Assembly: GCA_037178855.1 (NCBI GenBank)
Contig: JASJZC010000005.1
Span: forward strand, 11,098,001-11,162,000
Length of the DNA stretch: 64,000 nt
DNA from: Oscheius sp. JU75
Lineage: Eukaryota; Nematoda; Chromadorea; Rhabditida; Rhabditidae
Reading direction: 5' to 3'
Position numbers and translations under genes: made by a program. Below, piece after piece: positions 22,418 to 33,338 of the stretch; position 1 is the stretch's first letter, and each line of letters begins with the position of its first letter. A model generated the notes under the pieces. It saw only the letters and a program-made list of their open reading frames with translations. It had not been told where the DNA came from and searched no databases.

Positions 22418-23412
22418 ATGGAAGACTCGTCTCGTATCAAGGTGAATTTTTCCTCTTGTTCTCTACCTGGAATCTTAAGGCTTACCGCTTCGTCGCCTAC
22501 TCGGCCGTGACCTTCTCGGTCGTGGCCGTCCTCTCGGTCTGCATCACTCTCCCGATGGTCTACAGCTACATTGGAAATGTGAAGAAGACCATGCACCACG
22601 AAATCAGCTACTGCAAGACATCGGCCAGCTCCATCTTCAATGAGATCAATACCCTGAAGAGCATGCCCGCTGCCAACAGAACTGCTCGTCAGGCTGGGTA
22701 CGACAGTGGAGATGCTGGAGTCAGCGGAGGACAGGCTGCTGCTGGCGGAAGCTGCAGCGGTTGCTGCCTGCCCGGAGCTCCTGGACCCGCTGGAGCCCCC
22801 GGAAAGCACGGTCGTCCAGGAAAGCCCGGTGCTCCTGGAGCCCCTGGAAACCCCGGAAAGCCACCTCAGACTCCCTGCGAGCCCGTCACTCCCCCTCCCT
22901 GCAAGCCCTGCCCCGCTGGACCTGCCGGACCTCCAGGACCTCCTGGTCCCGCTGGAGATGCTGGACAAGACGGACAGCCTGGATCTGGAGGAGGACAAGG
23001 AGCCCCTGGACCCGCTGGACCCAAGGGAGCCCCTGGACCTGCTGGAAATCCTGGACAACCCGGAGGACCCGGGCAGCCTGGACAGGATGGGCCTTCCGAG
23101 CCGATCACTCCCGGAGCTCCTGGTCCCGCTGGACCTCCTGGCCCTGCTGGACCTGCTGGTCAGCCTGGACAGCCCGGTGGACCTGGAACTCCTGGTAAAT
23201 TGTCTTTTTCTATCTCTCGAGTAATTAATTTTTCAGGACCTGCTGGATCCAAGGGACCCAGAGGACCCGATGGACAGCCCGGACAGGACGGAAACCCCGG
23301 AGCTCCCGGACAGGCTGGAGAGGCCGGAGGAGCTGGAGAGAAGGGCATCTGCCCCAAGTACTGTGCCATCGACGGAGGAGTCTTCTTCGAGGACGGAACT
23401 CGTCGCCGTTAA
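22418..23412 (+). CDS. Cuticle collagen 2
   Basis: Exons 22418-22441 (MEDSSRIK), 22480-23194 and 23237-23412. The short first exon ends exactly where the close paralogue at 17926 reads RIKAYRF without an intron, so an intron has been gained or lost there. Domains are the nematode cuticle collagen N-terminal helix ([20 protein letters not shown]), the cleavage motif [14 protein letters not shown], Gly-X-Y blocks split by [16 protein letters not shown], an interruption at GPSEPITPGA, and the C-terminal [20 protein letters not shown]. It probably co-assembles with or substitutes for the first collagen. The open frame through the 38-nt first intron and the second intron is fortuitous. Confidence 0.95.
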
Positions 23413-23536
23413 AACTTTTACACGAATGAACATATCACATCTGCTGTTTGTTTGTGAACTGTCTTGCCCTCTTTGGCCGTGACCGTGCCGGGGGCAATAC
23501 TGGGACAAACTGGTTTGTATAAAGGCGACAGTTTTG

Positions 23537-23543
23537 TATAAAA
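23537..23543 (+). promoter_or_regulatory. TATA box of collagen gene 3
   Basis: TATAAAA lies 45 nt upstream of ATG 23588. A second TATAAA at about 23518 is further upstream. Confidence 0.7.
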
Positions 23544-23587
23544 GGGGAGGGATAGTGCGGGAAGTATCAGCTGCTTCGGCTCAAATC

Positions 23588-24667
23588 ATGGTTGGCTCTT
23601 CCTTTACCTACTAAAAAGATCCACCTTTTCAGTGGGTTGGTTTCCATAAGCATGTCATCACGGCCTCGTTTGCCGTCACTACCTGCATGGTAGTCGTCTC
23701 CATGTTCTGCATCTACGACCTCATCTCGGAGATCGAAGACTTCCATAAGACCGTCGAGGATGACCTCCTAGCCTTCAAGGGCTACTCTGACGATGCCTGG
23801 AAAGTTATGATGGCTGGCCGTCGTCCCAACCCTATCGATGTCATCCTTCGTCAGAAGAGAGCCTACCAGACTGGACCCCAAGTTGGCGGAGGGGGCGAAT
23901 TCAGCTCCGGAGGTGGTGGAGGAGGACAGTGCAACTGTGGTCCGACTCCCAGTGGCTGTCCTGCTGGACCCCCTGGCCCGCCTGGAGCTCCCGGACACGA
24001 CGGGGAGCCAGGACAGGATGGACAGCCTGGAGGAGCTGGAACTGCTGGTCAGGCCTCCGAGAGCCATCACGGAGGTGGATGCATCAGTTGCCCCGCCGGC
24101 CCTGCTGGACCACCCGGCCCTGACGGAGTCCCTGGAGCCCCTGGACCCAACGGAAACGCCGGAGCTCCAGGCTCTGGAGGTGGAGCTGGACCTGCTGGAC
24201 CCGCTGGACCAATGGGAGCTCCAGGAGCTCCCGGAGGACCTGGGCAGGCTGGAGCTCCCGGACAAGCCGGCGCTCCTGGACAGAGAAGCAGTGGACAGCC
24301 TGGTCCTGCTGGACCTGCCGGTCCCGCTGGAGCTCCGGGACCTGCTGGAGCCCCTGCTCCTAGCGGTGGAGTCGGTGCCCCCGGTCCTGCTGGACCACCT
24401 GGCCCTGCCGGTAACGACGGAACTCCTGGACAGCCTGGATCTGCTGGAGAACCCGGAGCCTCTGGAGGACCCGGAAGTGATGGAGCCTACTGCCCTTGCC
24501 CTCCTAGAACCGGAGCTGTCGAAGCTTCTCATGCCTCTACCGGAGGATCTTCTGGAGCCTCTTCCGGAGGACACGCTGCCTCCGCTGCCGGAGGAAATGG
24601 TGGCTATTCTCGTGGTGGATCTGCTGGAGGCAACAACTACGTTGGCGGTGTTCGTCGCCATCTCTAG
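23588..24667 (+). CDS. Cuticle collagen 3 with single-codon first exon
   Basis: The start codon at 23588-23590 appears to be the whole coding part of exon 1: ATG is followed directly by a 42-nt intron (GTTGGC...TTTTCAG) and exon 2 begins [20 protein letters not shown] at 23633. The product is about 345 residues. The N-terminal anchor helix is followed by LRQKRAYQ, a furin/BLI-4-type site. A glycine-rich linker precedes [10 protein letters not shown], then Gly-X-Y blocks split by [10 protein letters not shown] and PAPSGGVG. The C terminus is not the CPKYC type of the other two: it has CPCPPRTG, then a long Gly/Ser/Ala-rich tail ending GGVRRHL. It belongs to a different cuticle collagen subgroup. 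AATAAA lies just after the stop (about 24682). Confidence 0.93.
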
Positions 24668-24756
24668 GCGCTTTTTTAACAATAAACATAGCAGTATGTT
24701 CAGTTTTTATTAGAGATCACAATATGAGACCATTACACGGCATTGTAGAGCTTGTT

Positions 24757-26813
24757 CTATGATTCCATAGGCTCAGCTTTGACTTCACTCGGTCCCTCTC
24801 TCTTGAAAATCGTATTAAATTGCGGATAATTGTCAACCCACTGTGCCAGAACACAACAGCGTTATAACATCTCCATGCATTGCCTGAGCATGAGTGCTGG
24901 CCAAGTATCCTTCCTGGATCTCATTCAGTTTGTACAAGAGGTTTAAGCGCTCATTGCTCAACACTCCCAGAGCAATCTGTAGCCATCTCTGATGCTTAGT
25001 GCATTCTTTCCTCGGAGCCAAACAAATACGCTTGGCCATGAGTTGATCTGCCGAGACAAAGATGTCTTTGAAGGTGGGGGTCTTGTCCTTGAACGAGTCC
25101 CAAAGACTGGGACAGCCACAGATCTGAAAATGTTCTAAGAGGGGAAAATTATTTGTTGGGTACCTGCATCTTGCCTTCCAGCTCTCCCTTATAGTGCTCG
25201 GGACACATTATTTTGAGACGCTTACAGTAGGTGTCACTGACTTTGTTATACTCGTTGCAGAAGATATTGTACTGGTTTTCTTGCTAAAAACACAATTTAA
25301 GAAAAGAATCGGAGGAATCAGGGAAGATTCCCTTCTCAGCAAGCCAAGAGTATAGAAAGGTAATACTTACAATGGTACTACCGAAAGCCGTCTGCTTCTC
25401 CGACTTGATGAAGCATCTTTGAATATGAGCTGTCAGCTGTCTCGTACTGACTTCCACACCACAAACTGTGCAGTTGGACAATCCTTCCAAAGCGCTCACA
25501 GCGGCTTCTTCCATCGGCTTAGCATTGACGTAAGACTGAAATATGGTTGTCACTCTTTTGAATCACTCAAAACCCACGGTAACAAATCTTTCCAACATTG
25601 CAGCCATGTCCACAAGCCTGCTCAATTCCTTGTGAATACTCAAAACCTGTTCCTCCTTCTCCTTGGCTTGCTGCTGGTAACGAATCTCGACTGATGGAAT
25701 GTGTTCCCAGTACTCTTGAACCTTCTGAGGCAGGAACTTCAAGAGTCTGGCTCTGGCAATGCTTCGACCACAGTCATCGCTGCAGTACTTGCTCATGGGG
25801 CGAGCTTCCTGGACACATTCGATGCCCTGAAAGTGATCAAATTGAACAGGATGTCAGAAAATTTCCTACCAAGCACTGTTTCGGCTCCTCAGTCATGATA
25901 TTTCTCCTCTGCTTGGCTGTCCGGTAGGCTGCTTGGGCAAGTCTCTTCTGAATGGTCGTCTCTTGCAGCTGCTTGGCTTGGCTTTCTTCTTGCTTAGTGA
26001 CCTTTTCAATAATTTGGACCTTCTTCCAGCCCTTCTTTCTTCCTCTCTTCGGCTTGTCCTTGTCTTCGGGAATGGATCGTGGGGACAAAGGACCTGTAAT
26101 GGTTGAAGTTCTCAAAAAAAAGGGCTCAATACCTTCCTCATCACTGGTACTTCGGGTCAACGCTTGGTCTTTTCTGGGCCTTCCAGCTTTCTTTTTTGGT
26201 GGAGGGGCAGGAGCTTGACTGCAGCGGAGTGTTAGACACATGTTTGACTGGTTGGATTGGCACCAAACACACTGAAATGGCGACATAGAGACAGAGAGAG
26301 AGACCGAGTACTCACAGTTTTACACCCCTCCTCCTTGTTCTCCGCTTTCAAACAGTTTGAACAGTTTCCACATCGCTGAGCTGCAACATCTTCTTCTTCT
26401 TTCTTCTTCTTCTCCAGCTTCATCATGTACTTTCTAGTATAAACTATCTGAAGACTGTTGTCCTTCCCCAGACAGTCTTTGCAGAAATATTTGTCAATGT
26501 TGTTCGCATCGACTTGCTCAATCTAAATGACCCTTTTGAAATCTTGCGCTAAGTACAACTCACCCCAATGCATTCTCCATGGAACCATTCCTCGCACTTT
26601 TCACAGAAAATCATAAATTTGTTGCCGAATGGCTTGCCACAGCAGATGTAAACAGCTTCTTCATCAATTGGATTGTCTATTTTGGAGGAGGGTCCTGACG
26701 GGGCATCTGCTCTGGAAATGGGATCAACCTAAAAGTAAAGGAAGCAAATCTTACTGCATTCCTGGTGAAAAGTTCCCACTAGAGGTGGTTGAACCGGTGT
26801 CCATTTGTTCCAT
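24757..26813 (-). CDS. cxxc1: CXXC finger protein 1 homologue (CFP1), COMPASS/SET1 subunit
   Basis: This is a subunit of the SET1/COMPASS histone H3K4 methyltransferase that brings the complex to promoters. The start ATG 26813 gives MEQMDTGSTTSSG; an intron then joins to ADAPSGPSSKIDN. The PHD finger reads NKFMIFCEKCEEWFHGECIG ... YFCKDCLGK. A CXXC-type cluster follows: CGNCSNCLKAENKEEGCKT, then CVWCQSNQSNMCLTLRC. A basic linker (PPPKKKAGRPRKD) leads to the C-terminal CFP1 domain: SKYCSDDCGRSIARARLLKF, a coiled coil, SNCTVCGVEVSTRQLTAHI, QTAFGSTI, SDTYCKRLKIMCPEHYKGEL and CGCPSLWDSFK. The CXXC cluster lacks the KFGG stretch found in the DNA-contacting loop. The 3' end is ambiguous: without a last 28-nt intron the protein stops at 24833, with it the frame continues WVDNYPQFNTIFKREGPSEV to 24757, which reads as real coding sequence. 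Confidence 0.9.
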
Positions 26814-27421
26814 CTTGAAATTTATAGGCTGGAAGCAATTTTGACTGAAAAGCTAATGTGTAAACGTGTCTTGTATCGATTTTTGTTAATGCATAGGAAT
26901 ACTTTCGAGAAAAAAAACCGACGCAGTTAAGAGAAAAGAGGTAGATGAAACTTTGGCGGGGAATGGCCGAATTCCCTTCGAACGTTTGAATGGACGGGTC
27001 TTGAAGCAAAGTCTTGATGGTCTTGTAAATTGTATGCGGCAATGTCCCGGACAAATAACTTCAAATGACTTTGCTTTACCTTGCTAGGACGCTTGCTAGG
27101 ATGCTTTACCTTGCTAGAATCTTGACCAAAACGACAAACGTAATAGATTTTCGAAATTGTATAATGTTCCTCTATAACGATTCGAAAACATAGTGCTCGA
27201 AACGGTAAGCCATCTAGAATCTCGGTTCTGTGAACAGTTAAGAAGTTCTCTCGAAGCTCAACGGTTTTCTTTGTCGTTCATTTTTCGGTTCTTATGTACT
27301 GGACACTGATGTCTGCTTCCCAAAAAGTAGCTTAGCAGATAATGGAAGAACTACCAGATATGGGAGAATGATTATTACTTTGTACACAATATATTTATAC
27401 AAGTCAAAGAGTCCCTGGGAT
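26814..27421. other. Intergenic, no assignable gene
   Basis: A short tandem repeat (TTGCTAGGAcg/TTGCTAGGAtg, with TGCTTTACCTTGCTAG twice) lies at 27070-27118. No coding sequence is supported. Confidence 0.45.
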
Positions 27422-27886
27422 TTAGTGCAGACAGTCTCTGGACTCCTTGGGGAACTTTCCAGCCAGCTCAAGATTTCCAGCGTCGAACATTTTGGTAGGG
27501 TTCTTGGCGTGAGTGATGTACTTGTCGGGAATGTCAATGGTGAACTTGCGCTGGCAGGGCTAAACTTTGTATTTTGTGGGTATTGCCTATTCACCTACCG
27601 TGGCTCCATCATTGCAGTCATGGTAGATGTTAATCTTGGGGTCAATGTTGGTAATTTCACGGGCATGGCCGTGGATCTCGTAGTATCCCTTCGAGTCGGT
27701 CTTAGTTTTGGCAAGAAGGTCGTCCTTGCCCAGACTGTCGTTTTCGACCAACTTCACCAGAACATTGGCAGCTGGCTGACCATTGCATTGAAGGGTTCCC
27801 TTCACTCCGGCAGATTGCTGTCGTCCCACTCCCAAAAGAGCTGTGGACAGGCCGAAGAGGGCAAGAAAGCACGCAAACTTGAGCAT
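27422..27886 (-). CDS. Transthyretin-like (TTR) family secreted protein
   Basis: Two exons (27886-27599 and 27559-27422) separated by a 39-nt intron encode 141 residues. A signal peptide (MLKFACFLALFGLSTALLG) is followed by the nematode TTR-like domain: GVKGTLQCNGQPAANVLVKL, the DSKGYYEIHGHA strand, and INIYHDCNDGA with the conserved cysteine. Exon 2 gives PCQRKFTIDIPDKYI, then GNLELAGKFPKESRDC. This is the usual length and layout of the family, which is nearly restricted to nematodes and expanded there. One member acts as a bridging molecule for engulfment of dying neurons, but most have unknown roles. It lies between CFP1 and the CCAR homologue on the same strand, with separate promoters likely given the more than 400-bp gaps. 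Confidence 0.93.
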
Positions 27887-28360
27887 CTAAAAGATCAGGA
27901 ATCGTATTGGAAGGAAGATTGATATCGAGAAGAACTGGGGAAATATGCTTTGGAGATGTTGTCAAGCTGCTTATAAAAACAACCGAGGATGTCAACAACG
28001 ACATATGGCGTCTAGAAATCGGTTTGTACTTCACTACGAGTGATGGAGAATGCTTGGGATATGTGGCCAAAAACAAGCAACAAGATTTGGGGATATCAAC
28101 AAACTCGAAGTGATCTTTGGACCCCTGTCTCTGTCTCACTGTCTTCCTATCCTTGCGCTTTTGCCCTTTTTCCCGAAGTGATGCTAAGTTTCTTTTCAAT
28201 AATTTATTGAGAACAAAAAATGCAGCTATCTTTGATTACAGTGACCCAAAGAGAAAAAAACAATTTCTACGCACACACACGATTGGAAGTTGACATCAGC
28301 TCATAAGAAGAGGGGAGAGTATCAAAGGGAGGGGATAGAAGAAAATCTATACTACAGTGT

Positions 28361-31300
28361 TTAAGCCTCATCCGTCACTACGGCATCAGCAATTTCTTCA
28401 GCTACCGGTGCTTCCGACGAGTCCATTTCTACAAGATCGGGAGCTGCTACTTCGTCCGAAAGGACCAGATCGCCAGCAGCGATCTCCTCATCAATAGCTT
28501 TTTCCTGAGACTTCTCCTCAGGCTCCTTGGTCTTTTCCTTCTCCTCTGGCTTCTGAAAAATAAATGGTATTCATATCTCTGTCCTTCTGTTTCACTGTCT
28601 CTATTTATTTCTTTGTCTCTCTGACTCTCCATACCTTCTCCTTTTCCTTCTCCTCCTTCTTGGGAGGTGGACAAGCCTTGTCAGCAATCGAAGCAATCCT
28701 CTCCGAATACCTTCGGCAGTCCAAAATGGCCGTTTTCAGGTGGCTGACATCGTCTTGGGCCGTCTTCAGAGAACTGTTTGCATCGGACAGCTTCTTCTTG
28801 GTCTTGTCCAAGTCCTTTTCCAGATCCTTCTTCTTTTTTTCCAGATCACCCTTGGCATCTTTTAGCTGTCCGAGAAGAGAATTCTGCTCTTCGAGAGCAG
28901 CCTTGGCAGCCTCTCTCTCCTCCTCGCTCTTCTTGAGCAGAGCCAGTTTCTGGGCAATATTGATGACGTTTCCGTTGATAACAACTGTTCCGTCGTCTGA
29001 GGCCTGAACAAATATGTTTATTGCTAGAGAAAGAGAGAGTGTACCTGAGAAATGCCATTGGACACTAGGGCTGAGGTTTCCAAAGCTGATCCGTAGCCAC
29101 GAATAAGAACATCTCCAGTTGGAGCATTCTCAATGGTTCCGGCTTCGAAGCGGACTGTTCCGTCGGAATCCACGAGATTGTCGGTCAGGTGTCTTAAACA
29201 AGACAGAGTTAGAGAGACAGAGAAACAGAGGGACAGATATTGAGACTGGAATCTTACCTGTAGGTAAAACGATCAGTCTTTCCACAGAGCTTGTGAACAA
29301 TCTTGTTGACCAGACCTCTGGACACGGCAAAATCACAGTTCAAAATAAGTTCCTCGACATCACGGTCATGGAAATAGCCACAGAGGTTGGAGTCGAACAT
29401 GGCACATGCCTCAAAGAGAGCTCTGTTGGAGACGATTCCCTTCAGCTCGATCTTCTCCGGCTTTTCAGCCTTCTCCTTGTTCTCGTCCTCAGCTCCTTCC
29501 CCATTCTCCTGAGTCTTCACAGCAGCCTCCTCTCTCCTCTTCTTCTCGCTGTCGCGATCACAGGCAGCTGTCAGATTCTGGTAGATGACGAAGGCGGCAT
29601 GTCTCTCCATGAGCTCCTTGAAGGCTTCAGCGAAGAGCGATACCTCGAATTGGGACTCCTTGTTGTCGTCGTGACGATAGTCCAAGAGGCTTTGAAGACT
29701 GCTAACCTTGCAATCAAACTTTCCAGTCTTGGCCGTCTTTGAAGGGAAGACCAGGATCTTGGGCTCAGTTGTGATAGCGAAATGCTTCTCCAGGGAGGCC
29801 TTCCTTTGTGTCTTCTCCTTCTCCAAAGCCTCAACCTTCTTCTGGTACTCTTCAGCTTCTTTCTTGAGCTCGGCCTCGGACTTGGCCTCTGTTTTCGATT
29901 CTTCCTCCGCCGGAGTTGCGTCGACTTCCATGATCTCTTCCTTCTCTTCCTGTTTGACCTCATGTGTCTGCTCTGGGGGACCATCCTCTTCCAGTTCTTG
30001 TTCCTTATCCAGAGCTTCTTGAAGTCTCGAGGCGAGAAGTGTCTTGATTCCTCTGGTCTCCAGTCCACGGGCCTCGAGTTCCTGCTTCAGCTCAGCAACC
30101 TAAAGCTTTTTGTTAGAAGTCCTTGAAACTGACTTTACCTTCATAACCTTGACATCCAGATCGTTCCAGTGGGTTGCCTTTGGCTTCGGTTTCTCGATCA
30201 CAGTCTCCCCCTCAGCGGACTCATCCTCTTCCTTCGGCTTGGTCTCCTCTACCTAAAACCACTAAATTATTCGAGGTGAACTGATGTAGACTACAAAAGA
30301 AACTCGTATAAATACGATTTTTACAACGATAAACCAGAAACGCATTTGTTTTTGAGCTCATTTGTAAATTTTTAAAAACCAGTTCTGGGGTTCGGGTATG
30401 TCTACCTGCAAACAAGCGACATGCAGCTTGAGCTAAGAACATAAGCTGGTTAGAGAGGGGGCTGTGAAATCTTGGTGCACGAACAGAGGAAAAAACGGCA
30501 CAGGTTAGGAAAAGACACACATATAGCTGAATTGTGTGGTTAGAGAGAGAGACAGGGTGAGTGTGTTCGGTGTGAGTGACAGCACGACAAAATACAGAAA
30601 AATACTCTGCAACTGCCTGTGAGAGGACGAGACTTTCCTTGACGTCTGTGTTGTTGAGGACGATAGCTGGAGGAGGAGCTTCAACAGTCATGGCATCGAC
30701 ACCGGCAAGCTTCCCCTCAAGCTGTTGACGAATCTGACCACAAGTGGTCTCCCAAGAATCGGCAGATGGCATCAGCAGCTGTGTGTCCGGCCAGAGAAGA
30801 TGTACTTTATCCATTCGGTCCTTATCGGAGCGGTAATAGCGCAATTGGACCAGCGAGTACCTAAGAATGGCAAAAGGTCAGACTGACAGACTATGATATG
30901 GGGGACTGGCCGGTCAGCCAGCCCCCCGGATTCACAAGGCTCAGGATGGTGAAACTCTGGAAAAGAGAGAAGAAACGAAGACGTCGATTTGAAGAGAGTA
31001 TAACAAGTGAAGGAAAGTTTTTGAAAAGAAAGAGAGATAGGACTAGGGACTCACCATTGCGGAACATTTGACAGATCGACTCCTGTTAGGGCCTTGGTCG
31101 TGCGGATGGCAGTCTTGATGATGGTACGGATGTCATTTGGGTCTTGGCCATCCAGAGACGGAGACCAGCTTCCGCCAATTGCCATGGTTTCCTTGCCGCG
31201 GACGCCTGAAAACTCGTGTTAAATGTCTGTCTCTGTCTTTGTCTTTTACCCACCAACTAAAAACTGCAGCTGCTTGAAGATAGAAGACACCTCGTGATTA

Positions 31301-32665
31301 TCATCGGTTGTTCCATCCGGCATGAGTCCGAGTGCCTTCTTCAGCACATCAGTCTTGCCACCATGAGCAAGCAGACATACTTTGGCCTGATAGCGATGGT
31401 CGGCGTCTTCCGGTTCCAGGACCGCGTTCTCAACCGACTCCGGGTAGTCAACATCCTTGTGGAAGACATGGAACTGGACGGGATTGGTCAGGTCGATACT
31501 GGAGTCAACTGGAACACGCTGAGGCCAGTCTGGGGCCATCTCGACGAAGTCGGATGGGACGTAGAGCTTGCTGTATCTTGACCGGAGATTGATCAGGGAG
31601 AGGTGACCACTAAAAGTCAGAGAATTTATCTGTACAGACTCAGATTTACCCCTTGATTACGGCCCTGGTCTGCTTGAAATCGTAACGAGGAATTATCCTG
31701 GCTCTGCGACGAGGAGGACTGGCAGAGTCTCTTTTGACCGAGGAAGTCGTGGAAGGAGCCGGACTGCGTTCCCTCTTCCTCGAAGGCGGTGGCGAAGCTC
31801 GCCTCGAGGCTGGTGGAGATCTTCTTGAAGGACTCTTCACCCTCCTCGGAGCATTTCTCGGCGGACTGGCGCGTCTGACCGGGCTTCGTCCTCTAGCCGG
31901 ACTCCTGACTCTTCTGGGAGGAGATGCAGCCTTCGGAGCAATGTGACGGTCACCAGAGGGACCCCATCTGGATCTGGAATCGAAAGTTAGCAAACTTTGT
32001 ACTTTTGAACACACGATTGCGGGGCTCCTCTCTGAGGAGAAGGTTCTCTCTGGGGGATTCCGACTGGTTCAGGTGCTCCACTTCCAGTCAACAACTGAAT
32101 TCTGTAGGCATTCCACTTGAAAGGCATCTGTGGATTGAAGTTAGCCTCGACCATGACCTTCTCTCCGACTCGAGGATGCTGGCCACGGATTACTCTGCAA
32201 GTAGACAGTACAAAAATTTGTGGAATAAACTCACGAGTGCTGAAAGAAGACATCGTCGTCTACAAAACCATAACTGTCGTGCATCTTGGTCACAACACCG
32301 ACAAAAGTTCTGGTCTTTCCAGCTACTTGAGCACCAACGGGCTGAAAGATTGGATTGTTGACAGAGAGTCAGAGAGACTTGACTCACCATGGCTGCCTGA
32401 GCTCCCTGAGCTGGTCTCTGTTGCTGCTGTGCTAGAGCCTGTTGAGCAGCTCCCATCACACCCATTCCGAGCATTCCGGGCTGCGAGAATGCTGCCTGAT
32501 TGATGCCAAGAGGGACACCAACTCCCATCATAGGGAATCCGGCACCCACGCCTCCAATACCACCAAATTGTGGCAGTTGTCCTGCTGAAAACTGTTTGTA
32601 AAACAGCGAGAAAAGGGGAACTCACGTTGTCCAGGTCGTCCCCAAGCAGGGGTCCGCTGTGACAT
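28361..32665 (-). CDS. ccar1: CCAR1/CCAR2 (DBC1) homologue
   Basis: This is a nuclear co-regulator of transcription, splicing and apoptosis (C. elegans LST-3 family). It starts at ATG 32665 (MSQRTPAWGRPGQ) and stops at 28361-28363. In order: a glutamine/alanine-rich N terminus; the S1-like RNA-binding fold (VIRGQHPRVGEKVMVEANFN ... WNAYRIQLL, about 32250-32090); a long arginine/serine/proline region (SPPRRVRSPARGRSPVRRAS); PRYDFKQTRAVIKG; a LAIKA/Nudix-like region (LVQLRYYRSDKD ... VHLLWPDTQL, WSPSLDGQDPNDI); a SAP motif (MKVAELKQELEARGLETRGI); an acidic/lysine-rich linker; the EF-hand-like region ALFEACAMFDSNLCGYFHDR; and coiled coils near the C terminus (SEEEREAAKAALEEQN). Domain order matches the vertebrate proteins. 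Introns are short and several contain AGAGACAG-type repeats. Confidence 0.9.
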
Positions 32666-33338
32666 CTTCTTCTTTTGTGATTGGGACCAAGCTGAATCTG
32701 CAACGTTGAAAGTGAACTTTGGAAGCGAGAGCGAAAATATTGCAAGTAAAAGCAAAAATCGATGTGATGTTTTACAATGGCGCTTTTGAATCATGAACTG
32801 GGTTGAAAAAGGGTTAGCTATAGTCGAAGTTCAATTGGCAGTATTGGCTGTTCACTGGGCTGGCGCGTTGCGGTTGCGAGGCGGTCAAATGGCAGCAAAA
32901 CGGGAGCGAACAAACAGTCGTAATTTGGGGGAGAATATCAGAAAGAGACAGACGAACATAGAGACAGACACATAGAAAGGCGAACCTTTACGTTGTTGTA
33001 GAAGGGCTTGTTTGTGGAAACAATATTTCGAAGTTAATCCTGCAAGAAGAGCAAATACTACGTCACGTTCTGCCATTTTCCCGAAATGGATTTCCAAAAT
33101 AGTTCCTTGGATGGCAGATGACTGAACAATAGTGCATTCGGGGAAGACAGTATCATCTATGTGCCTTTCTAGCAGAGTTTCTGAATCAATGAATCTTATA
33201 CTGTCTTTAGCACTGTCTATCAGAACCAAACATAGGAAAATTCTTATAGGGAAAGAAGTGGTACAATTTTTGAAATGAATAGACAATAAACTTTACTGAA
33301 CAAAAACAACAACCGGAATGAGATAAACCCGAATGAGA
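32666..33338. other. Intergenic between symplekin and CCAR genes
   Basis: A 133-codon minus-strand frame (32885-33286) includes MAERDVVFALLAGLTSKYCF and crosses an AGAGACAG-type stretch. I see no family and no convincing splice structure. Confidence 0.4.

Noticed and set aside
30221-30844. 207-codon minus-strand frame as a separate gene
   Set aside because: Only its upstream part (YYRSDKDRMDKVHLLWP...) is coding, as an exon of the CCAR homologue; the rest is intron.
31332-31592. Plus-strand frames opposite the CCAR exons (also 29119-29742 and 30120)
   Set aside because: Shadows of the minus-strand coding sequence.
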